Of a stretch of 64,000 bases of DNA, positions 42,611 to 50,846 are shown piece by piece. Within the stretch, counting starts at the first letter, position 1; each line of letters starts with the position of its first letter. A model generated the notes under the pieces. It ran no database searches. It saw only the letters and a list, made by a program, of their open reading frames with translations, and was not told the DNA's origin. The DNA lies in the NCBI RefSeq assembly GCF_000730285.1, contig NZ_CP007174.1, positions 1 through 64,000 of the forward strand, in the 5' to 3' direction. A program made the translations under genes and the position numbers. The DNA is from Candidatus Nitrososphaera evergladensis SR1 (lineage in GTDB: Archaea; Thermoproteota; Nitrososphaeria; Nitrososphaerales; Nitrososphaeraceae).

Positions 42611-43138
42611 GTGAGGCAGCACTCCTCAATCGTTATAGATGCTGACGCCTCCCCGTCCGGCTACATAGCCTGGTACAACCATTACACCGGTGGGAAGAAC
42701 ATAATACCTGTCCGCCCCTCGCCAAAGAACGAGCGGTTTGGCGTGCAGCGGATGGAGCTTTTGGCCATCTATTTTGCGCTCAAGGAGAACCTTGCACACA
42801 TACGCAGGGCCTTCAAGCGCTCAAGCAAGAGGCGCATCGTAGTCGAGGTGAGGAGCGACTCGAAAACAACAGTGGACCAGCTCCGCGGCACGACGCAGAT
42901 AAGGGACTCGCTCATGCGCAGGATCGTTTCGGTCATCGGCAGGCTCCTTGCAGGCATGGACTACTGCACGACCATAGTCTTTGACCACCTTGAGCGATCA
43001 AGGAACATCGCCGGCCTGATGCTTGAGCAGAAGAGGCGCAAAGAACAGGAGCACAGGATGGAGATGCGCTCTTCCTTGTACGACATGACAGGGTTTGCGC
43101 CGCCGATATCATCATCAGCAGCAGCGCTATGCGCTTGA
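42611..43138 (+). CDS. RNase H-like fold protein
   Basis: 175 residues from GTG 42611, with TATA-like CATATATC at ~42580 giving a leaderless start; a TTG at 42566 is also open. Acidic residues of type 1 RNase H are visible: IDADASPSGYIAWY (Asp), QRMELLAIYFAL (Glu), EVRSDSKTTVDQL (Asp), while the last position reads HLERSRNIAGLML with Asn in place of Asp. So it may be a weakened or substrate-specialised nuclease. Extra C-terminal tail. Convergent overlap of 12 bp with the HxlR gene. Confidence 0.72.
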   Translation: MRQHSSIVIDADASPSGYIAWYNHYTGGKNIIPVRPSPKNERFGVQRMELLAIYFALKENLAHIRRAFKRSSKRRIVVEVRSDSKTTVDQLRGTTQIRDSLMRRIVSVIGRLLAGMDYCTTIVFDHLERSRNIAGLMLEQKRRKEQEHRMEMRSSLYDMTGFAPPISSSAAALCA

Positions 43139-43510
43139 TGATGACGATGACGACCACTTTCTCATCCACTGGAGCAGGTTGATGACAGACTCGACGAGCT
43201 CCTGACCCTTTGGCGTCAGCCTGTACTCGACGCGGGGCGGGATCTCGCTGTACGCCTTGCGCTCCAGTATCCCACCTTTTTCCAGCTCCTTTAGCCGGGT
43301 TGCAAGCGTCTTGCTGCTGACTCCTTTTATCGTGTCGCGAAACTGCTTGTAGCGCACCGGCTCGACGGTGCAGCAGAGCGGTATCAGGATCTCTAGCGTG
43401 CCCCTTTTCGTTATTATCCTGCGCAATCTCGCAGTTTCTGACATGAGAGAAGCGGCATCATAGCCGTCAAAGCCGCAATCTTGTATGACCGGTAGTTTCT
43501 TGGTTTCCAT
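43127..43510 (-). CDS. HxlR-family regulator, candidate arsenic sensor
   Basis: 127 residues. Winged helix: GTLEILIPL, then FRDTIKGVSSKTLATRLKEL as recognition region, PPRVEYRLTPKGQELVES wing. Two adjacent cysteines (C46, C47) in IPLCCTVEP lie where typical HxlR proteins have a Gly, and C12 is near the N-terminus; these could bind As(III). Divergent from arsM. Ser-rich tail SSSSSSSA. Probably represses the arsM-arsC-aquaporin operon. Confidence 0.82.
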   Translation of the reverse strand: METKKLPVIQDCGFDGYDAASLMSETARLRRIITKRGTLEILIPLCCTVEPVRYKQFRDTIKGVSSKTLATRLKELEKGGILERKAYSEIPPRVEYRLTPKGQELVESVINLLQWMRKWSSSSSSSA

Positions 43511-43536
43511 CTTTACACCAGCTGTGTTTGTTTCCT

Positions 43537-43567
43537 CTTTACAACTTAAATAGTTTCTCTAGTAAAG
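43537..43567. promoter_or_regulatory. ars operator/promoter dyad
   Basis: CTTTAC at 43537-43542 and GTAAAG at 43562-43567 flank the TATA-like CTTAAATAGT; another CTTTAC is at 43511-43516, at the regulator's start. The layout puts a dyad over the arsM promoter. The arsM ATG is at 43575, so the message would be leaderless or nearly so. Confidence 0.55.
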
Positions 43568-43574
43568 TATTGGC

Positions 43575-44330
43575 ATGAACAACAACGGGAACATCAAGGA
43601 AAAAGTGAGGGAAAAGTACGGCAGGGTGGCGCTGTTGCAGGATTCATGCTGCGGGCCCGGCGAATGCGGATGCGGCACATCATTATCGCCAATGGAGGCT
43701 GCAGGTGCGACAGGGTACAGCAAGGAAGACCTGTCGTCCGTGCCTGAAGCGGCTATACTGGGCGCAGGGTGCGGCGCGCCGTTGAATTTTGCGGATCTGA
43801 AGGAAGGCGAGACTGTCGTGGACCTTGGCTCCGGGGCCGGCATTGACGTGTTCCTGTCTGCCAAGCGCGTCGGCGCAGGCGGCAGGGCGATTGGCATCGA
43901 CATGACCGATGAAATGCTTGCAAAGGCAAGGAAAAACGCAAGCGAGCACGGCGGCTATGAAAACGTCGAATTCAGAAAGGGCGACATCGAGGAGCGAATA
44001 CCGCTTGAAGATGCAAGCGCCGACGCCGTGATAAGCAACTGCGTCATCAACCTGACTCTTGACAAGGTAAAAACATTTTCCGAGATTCACAGGGTGCTAA
44101 AAGACGGCGGCAGGATGGTCATTTCTGACATTGTCACCGACAGCGAGGCCGAGGCAGTCGACCCGGAGGAATGGTGCAGCTGCATCGACGGCGCGCTCAC
44201 AAAGGAAAACTATGTTGCCGCCATAAAAAAAGCAGGCTTTGGAAACGCAACGGTCCTTGAGGAGCGTCCTTACATTGAAAAGGTGGACGGGCGGAGGCTT
44301 TCAAGCATCGTGGTAAGAGCCATGAAATGA
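43575..44330 (+). CDS. arsM: Arsenite methyltransferase
   Basis: 251 residues. SAM-dependent class I methyltransferase: VVDLGSGAGIDVFLSAK (~77-93) and IGIDMTDEMLAKAR. As-binding cysteines in the family: N-terminal SCCGPGECGCG, ISNCVINL (~155) and EWCSCID (~197). Converts As(III) to methylated species. First gene of a three-gene operon: its stop overlaps arsC by ATGA. Confidence 0.93.
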   Translation: MNNNGNIKEKVREKYGRVALLQDSCCGPGECGCGTSLSPMEAAGATGYSKEDLSSVPEAAILGAGCGAPLNFADLKEGETVVDLGSGAGIDVFLSAKRVGAGGRAIGIDMTDEMLAKARKNASEHGGYENVEFRKGDIEERIPLEDASADAVISNCVINLTLDKVKTFSEIHRVLKDGGRMVISDIVTDSEAEAVDPEEWCSCIDGALTKENYVAAIKKAGFGNATVLEERPYIEKVDGRRLSSIVVRAMK

Positions 44331-44758
44331 ACGATCAGCAGCAACGACAACAAGAAAAGACAGTGCTTTTCGTGTGCGTCGAAAACGCAGGCAGGAGCCA
44401 GATGGCGGAGGGCTTTTTCCGGAAATACGCGCCAAAAGGCTACAGGGCGATAAGCGCCGGGACGCGGCCGGCGCAAGAGATAAACCCGCTTGCTGTGCAG
44501 GCCATGAAGGAGGCAGGAGTCGACATCAGCAGGCAAAGGAGCAAGGTAATAGATGACGACATGGTACGCGGCTGTGCCGTGGCCGTCAACATGGGCTGCA
44601 TGGACAAGTCCGAATGCCCGCTCTTGTTCCTGAACAACCCCGTCGACTGGGGCATAGAGGACCCAAAGGGCAAGCCGATTGAAAAGGTGCGCCTTATCCG
44701 CGACGACATTGAGAGAAGAGTAAAGGAGCTTGTCAGAGACCTCGAAAACAGCGGTTAG
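44327..44758 (+). CDS. arsC: Arsenate reductase, LMW-phosphatase type
   Basis: 143 residues. CX5R loop VCVENAGRSQMAEG (C17-R23), and the second-cysteine region GCMDKSECPLLF suits the thioredoxin-coupled mechanism, as do AGTRPAQEINPLAVQAM. Reduces As(V) to As(III). Its 3' end overlaps the aquaporin gene by 29 bp. Confidence 0.93.
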   Translation: MNDQQQRQQEKTVLFVCVENAGRSQMAEGFFRKYAPKGYRAISAGTRPAQEINPLAVQAMKEAGVDISRQRSKVIDDDMVRGCAVAVNMGCMDKSECPLLFLNNPVDWGIEDPKGKPIEKVRLIRDDIERRVKELVRDLENSG

Positions 44759-45425
44759 GCTGGCCGCGGACAAAAAGAGGTTCCTTGCAGAGCTTGTCGG
44801 CACGTTTGTAATAGTGGTTTTTGCCACCGGCTCTGTCGTAATTGACGCTAGGCTTGGCGGCGTCCTTGGCACGCCCTTTGCAGCGATATGCCCCGCAATA
44901 GCGGTTGCGCTGATGGTATACGCCTTTGGGAAAATATCGATGGCGCATTTCAACCCCGCCGTTACGCTTGGCTTTTTGATAACGGGGCACATTACGCCCC
45001 GGCAGTTCCCGGTGTATTTTGCGGCAGAAATAATTGGCGCGCTGCTGGCAAGCGCGTTTGTCGCCTTTGCGATAGGCACGGAGGCAAACCTTGGGGCAAA
45101 CGCGCCAAATTACTCTTTTCCACTTCCTCTCATAATAGCAGCAGAAGTCCTTGCCACCGGGCTCTTGATGGCTGTCATTTATGTCGCAGTATACACAAGG
45201 GGGTTGCGGGGCTTTGGCGGCATCGCCATCGGAGGCATGATAGGCCTTGACATTTTGTTTCTGTCGTTTGTATCAGGCGCATCGATGAACCCGGCAAGGT
45301 CGCTTGCGCCAGCGCTGCTCTCCGGGTTTATCACAGATTTGTGGCTGTACTGGACGGCGACCTTTGCCGGCGCGGCCGTAGTCGCAACGGTTGTTGCACG
45401 CAAAAAGAAATTATTATTCCGCTAG
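44730..45425 (+). CDS. Aquaglyceroporin (AqpS-like, arsenite channel)
   Basis: 231 residues from TTG 44730. MIP fold with both NPA boxes, HFNPAVT (75-77) and SMNPARS (187-189), six helices. In arsenic clusters such channels let As(III) flow out, replacing ArsB/Acr3. The first ~15 residues are encoded within the arsC end. It is convergent with the antiporter gene, sharing 4 bp. Confidence 0.9.
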   Translation: MSETSKTAVRLAADKKRFLAELVGTFVIVVFATGSVVIDARLGGVLGTPFAAICPAIAVALMVYAFGKISMAHFNPAVTLGFLITGHITPRQFPVYFAAEIIGALLASAFVAFAIGTEANLGANAPNYSFPLPLIIAAEVLATGLLMAVIYVAVYTRGLRGFGGIAIGGMIGLDILFLSFVSGASMNPARSLAPALLSGFITDLWLYWTATFAGAAVVATVVARKKKLLFR

Positions 45426-46768
45426 CCGGCTTTTTCTTCTTCCGGCTTGCGGTCGTCGTCATCGTCGTCATCATTATTGTCATCGTCAGTGCTACTAGTG
45501 CTGCTCTGCACCCTGATCTTGCTTCCAAACCTGATGATATAGGGAGCCATAAACGTGGTTACGATAGTCACGACGCCGAGCAGTGGTAGTATGGTCGAAC
45601 TAATGGCTCCCACGTCCTGCCCTCCCTTGACTACCACGAGCGACAGCTCTCCCTTTGCGGCAGACATGCCAAACCCCGTCCGGAGCGCGGTGACGCTGTC
45701 ATATTTTGCCTTGGTCAGTATGCCTGTCACGATGAGGAACTTGGCCCCAAACGAGGTGAGTATCAGTATCGCGGCAGGCAGTATATAGTCCGGCAAGACC
45801 CTGATGTCCATGAGCGCTCCTATAGAGACAAAGAATATGGCGGCAAACATGTCGCGCAGGGGCAGGGTAAGTATCCTTGCTACTGCCGCGCTGTTTGACT
45901 CTGCCACAAGCACACCGGCCAAGAACGCGCCTGTCGCCACCGACAGCCCGATCCCGTTTGCAATAAAGGAAAGCCCAAACGCAAGGCCAAGGATTACTAT
46001 CAAAAGAAGCGCATAGTCGTTTGTCCTGCCGGCCCTGTCCACTATCTTGGGGAAAAGGCGCGACCCAAGGAACAGAACGCCGCCGATGAACGCGGCCACT
46101 ATGCCGATTGAAATTGCAAGGTTCAGGGGCTCCACCTGGCCACCGTTTGCCGCAACAGACTGCAGAATAGCAAGTATGCTGATGGCCAGTATGTCTTCTA
46201 CCACCGTGATGCCAAGCAGCAAGATGGACGACTTGTCCTTTATCATGCCCAGCTCCTCAAGTATCCTCACAGTAACGACGGTACTGGTGATGGACAGCGC
46301 AAGGCCTAGAAACAGCGAGTCAAAGAACGCAAATCCAAGGTACTGCGCGATAAAGAACACCAAAAAGAGCGTGCCAAGCGTCTCTGCCACTGCCACCACA
46401 AACGACACCCTGCCCACCGACCGCAGCTTTGCCATCGGAAACTCCGTGCCTACCACAAAGAGCAGCATGATGATGCCAAGCTCTGCAAGCACGTTTATGG
46501 TGCTGGCGTCCCGCACGAGGCTGAAAGGCGGGGTGTACGGGCCGATGAGTATGCCGGCAAGTATGTAGCCTATTACCATCGGCTGCTTTAGCTTGTACGT
46601 GATGGCAATCATTATGGCGGCGACTACCATCACCACCGCAAAGTCCTGGACTATGAAATCTGTCGGACCGTTTCCGGGCGCAAAGAACTGCGGAAAAATT
46701 GTGGTACCGATTGTTGTCGCGGCGGTCTGGTTCACCGCACTACCTAAGGCTTGCCAAAATAAAAACAC
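45422..46768 (-). CDS. CPA2-type cation:proton antiporter
   Basis: 448 residues, ~12 membrane segments of the KefB/NapA family: IGYILAGILIGPYTPP, LGLALSITSTVVTVRIL, ILLLGITVVEDILAISIL. No TrkA-N domain follows; the tail is a run of acidic residues (DDDDRKPEEEKAG after NNDDDDD). Probably Na+/H+ or K+/H+ exchange. The DNA encoding the acidic tail is a GAT/GAC-type trinucleotide repeat. Confidence 0.9.
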   Translation of the reverse strand: MFLFWQALGSAVNQTAATTIGTTIFPQFFAPGNGPTDFIVQDFAVVMVVAAIMIAITYKLKQPMVIGYILAGILIGPYTPPFSLVRDASTINVLAELGIIMLLFVVGTEFPMAKLRSVGRVSFVVAVAETLGTLFLVFFIAQYLGFAFFDSLFLGLALSITSTVVTVRILEELGMIKDKSSILLLGITVVEDILAISILAILQSVAANGGQVEPLNLAISIGIVAAFIGGVLFLGSRLFPKIVDRAGRTNDYALLLIVILGLAFGLSFIANGIGLSVATGAFLAGVLVAESNSAAVARILTLPLRDMFAAIFFVSIGALMDIRVLPDYILPAAILILTSFGAKFLIVTGILTKAKYDSVTALRTGFGMSAAKGELSLVVVKGGQDVGAISSTILPLLGVVTIVTTFMAPYIIRFGSKIRVQSSTSSTDDDNNDDDDDDDRKPEEEKAG

Positions 46769-46796
46769 AAGCTTGTGTGTATGTGTTCGTTTTTAG

Positions 46797-47363
46797 GTGG
46801 GTAGGTTTTATAGCAATAACACAGTGTCGCGTTTTAACATCCGGCGCCGGCTGCTCTTTGTGGCAATAGGCGCCATCGTCTTCTTTGCCGCGTACTCGGC
46901 CGGCGCAGCCGTACAACTGACGCCGACAGAGGCCAAGGAGGTCCGCGACTCGTTTTCGTCGCAAATAGAGGACATCAACGACGTCGGAATATTCGTAAAC
47001 AACGTCAAGATAGCGCTTGGCATGTTCGTGCCGGGGCTGGGCATCGGCCTGGGCGTGTTTTCCGGCTATGCTACGGGCAACGTCTTTGCCGCGCTTGCGC
47101 AGGACTCGCCGGTGCTTCAGGGCATACCGCCCCAGCTCATCCTCATCACGCCCTTTGGCGTGATGGAGGTCATCACGTACGGCCTTGCGATGTCAAGGAG
47201 CGGGATGCTTGTCTATTATTTTGCAAAAAAGAGGCCGTGGCGCGAATATGTTGCCCCGACGCTGATAGAGCTTGGCATAGCCGCGGCAATACTGCTAGCA
47301 GCCGCCGCAATAGAGTGGTGGATGATACAAGAGCTTGGCGGCACAAACTTTGAGGGTTTTTGA
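46797..47363 (+). CDS. SpoIIM-like integral membrane protein
   Basis: 188 residues from GTG 46797 (GTG 46824, giving SRFNIRRRLLF, is equally likely). Stage II sporulation protein M family: four or five membrane segments, with GMFVPGLGIGLGVFSGYATG and ITPFGVMEVITYGLAMSRS as signatures. In non-sporulating archaea the family is of unknown function, often with RDD or membrane-fold neighbours. Confidence 0.84.
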   Translation: MGRFYSNNTVSRFNIRRRLLFVAIGAIVFFAAYSAGAAVQLTPTEAKEVRDSFSSQIEDINDVGIFVNNVKIALGMFVPGLGIGLGVFSGYATGNVFAALAQDSPVLQGIPPQLILITPFGVMEVITYGLAMSRSGMLVYYFAKKRPWREYVAPTLIELGIAAAILLAAAAIEWWMIQELGGTNFEGF

Positions 47364-47379
47364 TTAAACCTGCAGAGTG

Positions 47380-47757
47380 TCAATATTCTACGCAGATTCC
47401 CGGCACCGCAACTTTTCTAAAGAGATGCGGCCTGCTGACGGTCCCGTCAGGATAGTGTGCAAGCCTTGCCCGAAACGCAGGGTCGCTAACGGCCTGCTTC
47501 ATGTGTGCTACCGACTCCCATATTGCATAATTGACAAAAACGGTGCTTTCTCCTATGCCGCGGTGAAGCTGCGTAGAGATCAAGCCCGGCTTTTGCTTGA
47601 AAAATGCAGCGTCTTCTGCCCAGGCTTTGAGCACTTTGTCAACGTCCTGGGGTTTTGCATTGAACACGTTGATAAAAACCACCGGCCCTCCGTAGTCCTT
47701 TTCCTCTAGCTGTTGATCGAGTTTGATGTTCTCGTCCATTTCCTCAATCTTTATCAT
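47380..47757 (-). CDS. ABM/antibiotic-biosynthesis-monooxygenase fold protein
   Basis: 125 residues from ATG 47757; an open frame extends further left but has no better start. Dimeric alpha/beta barrel pattern: GGPVVFINVFNAKPQDVDKV, FKQKPGLISTQLHRGI, NYAIWESVAHMKQAVSDPAF. Possible haem-degrading or quinol monooxygenase-like activity. AT-richer upstream region. Confidence 0.8.
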   Translation of the reverse strand: MIKIEEMDENIKLDQQLEEKDYGGPVVFINVFNAKPQDVDKVLKAWAEDAAFFKQKPGLISTQLHRGIGESTVFVNYAIWESVAHMKQAVSDPAFRARLAHYPDGTVSRPHLFRKVAVPGICVEY

Positions 47758-47857
47758 GATGATGAGTACACACGTACTTGCATGATAGAAAAAAGTTATC
47801 ACGCAGGTGTTCTTTTCGTACAGAAAGTTTACCAAGAATTTCAGTAAAAAGAGGGTT

Positions 47858-48730
47858 TCAATTAACGACCTCAAAATATTTCATCATACGACCCTCCCCC
47901 TGAATTGATGCTCCCAACCTGTACGGTCCGGTTTCATTAAGGATCAGTGGACCCCTGTTGATGCCTATGTCCCGTGGGTGAAATTCTTCGTTGATGTCAT
48001 GAGCCGGTTCGCAATTATATCCAATCGGACTCCTGCTGTACCAGACCACCTGCTTGGTATTTACATTTTGTATTGCTACATTGGGGTAAGTGCAGAGCCT
48101 CCCATACCCGCTCACCTTGACAATGAAATCTATCTCTTTACCGGCTTGATAGGCACTCTTGAACCCTTCGATTGTCAGGGTAAGGGGAGAATAGCTTTTG
48201 TTATCATCATCATTATTGTTGTCGTCATGCAATGTACTGAACTCTATGCACCTTCCACTCTGCAAAAAGTTCATGACATTTTCTTCGCCATATACTGGCG
48301 GTATAAAGTTGTATAAGGTTCTGTTTTCAATTGATGCTGCATCGCACCTTATTTGTATCTGTTTGAGTCCAGAGATTGTTGCGTCCTTGCTAATGATGTC
48401 AAAGCCGTTGCCTTCAAACGTTGCAGAAAGGGTCAATCGCCGAAAACTTTCATCATATCCATCGCCATCAGCGTCTCCCCACCGGGATATTTCGTAATGG
48501 TACGTAATAGCGGTACTATTTTGCGAAAACCCGCTGGTAAAGTCGGGATACTTTTTCACAAAAAGCTGCACTTCTTGCAACTGTTCTGCCCTTTTGAATT
48601 CTTGAATTGGCGGCCTTTCCCTAGTTATTGCCGCAGACATCGGAGTCATGAAAAGTGCGAACAATATTACAAACACGATTCCAATTGCCAGTGCTGCAAT
48701 GACAGGCGCGGTAATGCTGTCGTTGCCCAC
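47858..48730 (-). CDS. Membrane-anchored surface protein, paralogue family member 3
   Basis: 290 residues from GTG 48730; TTG 48790 would add 20 residues and start inside repeat copy D. Anchor (APVIAALAIGIVFVILFALF), then an ectodomain with two parts: the second (LTIEGFKSAYQAGKEIDF, VKVSGYGRLCTYPN, and PIGYNCEPAHDI) is homologous to the protein at 19784-20275. DNNNDDDNK acidic Asn-rich insert between parts. No named family. Upstream distance of repeat D from the GTG is ~56 bp, like the other copies. Confidence 0.7.
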   Translation of the reverse strand: MGNDSITAPVIAALAIGIVFVILFALFMTPMSAAITRERPPIQEFKRAEQLQEVQLFVKKYPDFTSGFSQNSTAITYHYEISRWGDADGDGYDESFRRLTLSATFEGNGFDIISKDATISGLKQIQIRCDAASIENRTLYNFIPPVYGEENVMNFLQSGRCIEFSTLHDDNNNDDDNKSYSPLTLTIEGFKSAYQAGKEIDFIVKVSGYGRLCTYPNVAIQNVNTKQVVWYSRSPIGYNCEPAHDINEEFHPRDIGINRGPLILNETGPYRLGASIQGEGRMMKYFEVVN

Positions 48731-48785
48731 GATAGAGTGGAATTGAAAAAGATGCTTTTCAGCATTGCGTAACAAAACACAATTC

Positions 48786-48799
48786 GTCAATCAACGTAA
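48786..48799 (-). repeat. Repeat copy D: TTACGTTGATTGAC core
   Basis: Exact 14-bp core on the minus strand, followed by GAA as in copy C, upstream of the surface-protein gene at 47858-48730. The GGTATAGATAACGT box is absent. Confidence 0.8.
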
Positions 48800-48871
48800 T
48801 ATTGCCCAAGTCCGGCATATCATTATCCTTTGTGTATTGTACAACAAAATTAAAAACACAATTAATCGATT

Positions 48872-49174
48872 TTAACCCTCTTCGGGCTCTGGGCCTGCCG
48901 CCGCGCCGCCGCCACCACCGCCCTTTACGTTGTATTTCTCGATAAACTCTGAGGCCTTGGCCGCCACCTCGGCCCACTTCCATCTCTTGACGCTCATCCT
49001 GCACAGGTCGACCTTCCACTGCTCCTTGCGCTTCATCCATCGGTAGAGCCGGAGGTCCCTGCCGTACTGGCTTTCAACCACTACGAGCGCGACTATCAGG
49101 TTGTCGCTTCTGTAGAGGTCATAGCCGTCAAGCACCTTGAACGTGGCCGAAACAGGGTAGCGGGATTCACTCAT
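48872..49174 (-). CDS. Hypothetical protein with Gly-rich tail, 100 aa
   Basis: From ATG 49174 (four codons inside a longer frame). Beta-type N-terminus (YPVSATFKVLDGYDLYRSDN, LIVALVVVESQYG) and a C-terminal Gly/Ala/Glu stretch (VKGGGGGGAAAGPEPEEG). No family recognised. Thaumarchaeal relatives are likely but I cannot confirm. Confidence 0.55.
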   Translation of the reverse strand: MSESRYPVSATFKVLDGYDLYRSDNLIVALVVVESQYGRDLRLYRWMKRKEQWKVDLCRMSVKRWKWAEVAAKASEFIEKYNVKGGGGGGAAAGPEPEEG

Positions 49175-49222
49175 ATGTACATGCAAGCTTTGTTGCCGCC
49201 GGTTTTAAGTTTTGGCGAGTGT

Positions 49223-49774
49223 TTACACTCTTTTGAAGAGGCCCGGATAGGTTACGACCAGCCCGTGCTCGTCAACCTCGATGTCCCGGCTAAAGTTGCC
49301 GTCTACTGATTCGTACCTGTAAAGCCGGCCGGGCTCAATGCAGGTGTAGCGCTGAAGGTCGGCCGTGACTGCCAAGTCAGGCAAGCTGACATAGGCCACA
49401 GAAACGTCCTTGCTTTCGCCCAGCTTTAGGCCGAGCCGGCGGATGGGTATGGTGTTTGTAAAAGGCGTGGCAGAAAGGTCAACGTCGATGGAGCCGCTCA
49501 GGTAAGGCAGGACGGCGCCGGAAGCACCACCACTATCATCGGTCCAGTTGCCGCTGCCGTCGCTTGCAAGGTCAATGTGCTTGCCACCGGTCAGCAGCCT
49601 GACTTTGACCTCTCTTGTCCGCCATGATCTGTCGCAGGCGATTCTGTACGTGGTTGAATAGGCCGTTCTTTCCAATACAGACTCTGCTATAATGCCATCA
49701 GGACCCTCTTCTAGGACGAGGCGCTCCCAGCCGTCGCCTGCCCAGGTATGCCAGCGTGCAACGATGATGGTCAA
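49223..49774 (-). CDS. DUF1089/glycolipid-binding-fold protein
   Basis: 183 residues. The start (ARWHTWAGDGWERLVLEEGP) and YRIACDRSWRTREVKVRLL fit the putative glycolipid-binding family. The family is an extended beta-barrel, cytosolic, of unclear ligand. Standalone on the minus strand with a promoter near 49790. Confidence 0.72.
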   Translation of the reverse strand: MTIIVARWHTWAGDGWERLVLEEGPDGIIAESVLERTAYSTTYRIACDRSWRTREVKVRLLTGGKHIDLASDGSGNWTDDSGGASGAVLPYLSGSIDVDLSATPFTNTIPIRRLGLKLGESKDVSVAYVSLPDLAVTADLQRYTCIEPGRLYRYESVDGNFSRDIEVDEHGLVVTYPGLFKRV

Positions 49775-49851
49775 GCTAGGAATTTTCTAAAGGCATTGAT
49801 TTCTTAAGTTTTAATAGAGAGACAAAAAGAGAGAGGGAAAGGCCTTCTTAT

Positions 49852-49983
49852 TTACTGGCCCTCGCCGCATGCAGGGCAGGTCTTTTGCGCCTTGGGCATC
49901 TTGGCCCCGCACTCGACGCAGTATTTCATTGAGGCCCTGTCCTTTTGTTGTTGAGCCATGCCAACAGACTTTTCCATTGACAT
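49852..49983 (-). CDS. Zinc-ribbon miniprotein, 43 aa
   Basis: ATG 49981-49983, stop complement at 49852-49854. Head KSVGMAQQQKDRASMK then YCVECGAKMPKAQKTCPACGEGQ-type ribbon (CVEC, CPAC). Related in design to the 44-residue protein at 14964. Possible translation or transcription accessory factor. Confidence 0.62.
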   Translation of the reverse strand: MSMEKSVGMAQQQKDRASMKYCVECGAKMPKAQKTCPACGEGQ

Positions 49984-50108
49984 TACGGCTTTTTCAAGCC
50001 GTTTTTGATATATAAATACAGTTTACAAACGCATTGAACTGGTATGCAAGTATCAGTATTTTCACACCGTATGATTGATATTTATTGTGGCAATGGGCGC
50101 TGAAATGC

Positions 50109-50846
50109 GTGATCGGGCTCAAGGTGCACAGGACGCCCCAGTTCTCCGGCCAGCCGAGGATAGTTGCGGCGCTTCCGGACATGGGAAACGTCGCCGGAAT
50201 CGGCCTTGCGTACCTTGCGAAAAAGCTTGACGCCAAGGTTTTTGCCGAGCTGTACTCGTTCTGGCCTCCCTTTGTCAGCTACAAGGACGGGGGCATTGTC
50301 GATTACAAGCAGGCCAGCTACCGCTTTTATGCAGTCGATGCAAGCGACCTTTTGATATTCACCGGCGATTTCAACCCGGCCGACCCTAGGCGCCTGTACG
50401 AGGTCTGCGATGAGGTTCTGGGCATGGCGCAGCGCATGAACGCAGGCGCGCTATACTCTATAGGCGCCGCGCTCAGGCAGCCGGGCGCAGGAGGCAAGGT
50501 GCTTGCCGCCGTCAACAACCCTGCGCTCGTACAGCCGTTAAAGCAGGCTGGCGCCGAGATGCTGCAGGGAGAAGGCCAGATTTCCGGCTTTAACGGCCTT
50601 GTCCTTGGCTTTGCAAAGGAGCGCGGGATCGACGCGGCGTGCGTCCTTGGAGAAATTGACAACCCAAACATCATCCAGCCAAAGGCAGCGCAGTCGATTC
50701 TGCAGGTTTTGCTAAGGCTGCTGGGCCTGGAGTCATTTGACATGGCGCAGCTTGACGAGGAAGAAAAGAGAAAAAACTTCATGGAGCAGCAGGTGGGCTA
50801 CCTTGAAAAGGTGATAGAAAGGGGCGAGCCTCCGGGCGTCGCCTAG
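50109..50846 (+). CDS. PAC2-family protein (proteasome-assembly-chaperone-like)
   Basis: 245 residues from GTG 50109, which fits a leaderless message from TATA-like ATATTTAT at 50078-50085; TTG 50085 is the longer option. PAC2 signatures: RIVAALPDMGNVAGIGLAYL and LIFTGDFNPADPRRLYEVCD. Archaeal homologues assist proteasome assembly. The end (MEQQVGYLEKVIERG) is a helix. Convergent, 4-bp overlap with cbiE. Confidence 0.84.
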   Translation: MIGLKVHRTPQFSGQPRIVAALPDMGNVAGIGLAYLAKKLDAKVFAELYSFWPPFVSYKDGGIVDYKQASYRFYAVDASDLLIFTGDFNPADPRRLYEVCDEVLGMAQRMNAGALYSIGAALRQPGAGGKVLAAVNNPALVQPLKQAGAEMLQGEGQISGFNGLVLGFAKERGIDAACVLGEIDNPNIIQPKAAQSILQVLLRLLGLESFDMAQLDEEEKRKNFMEQQVGYLEKVIERGEPPGVA

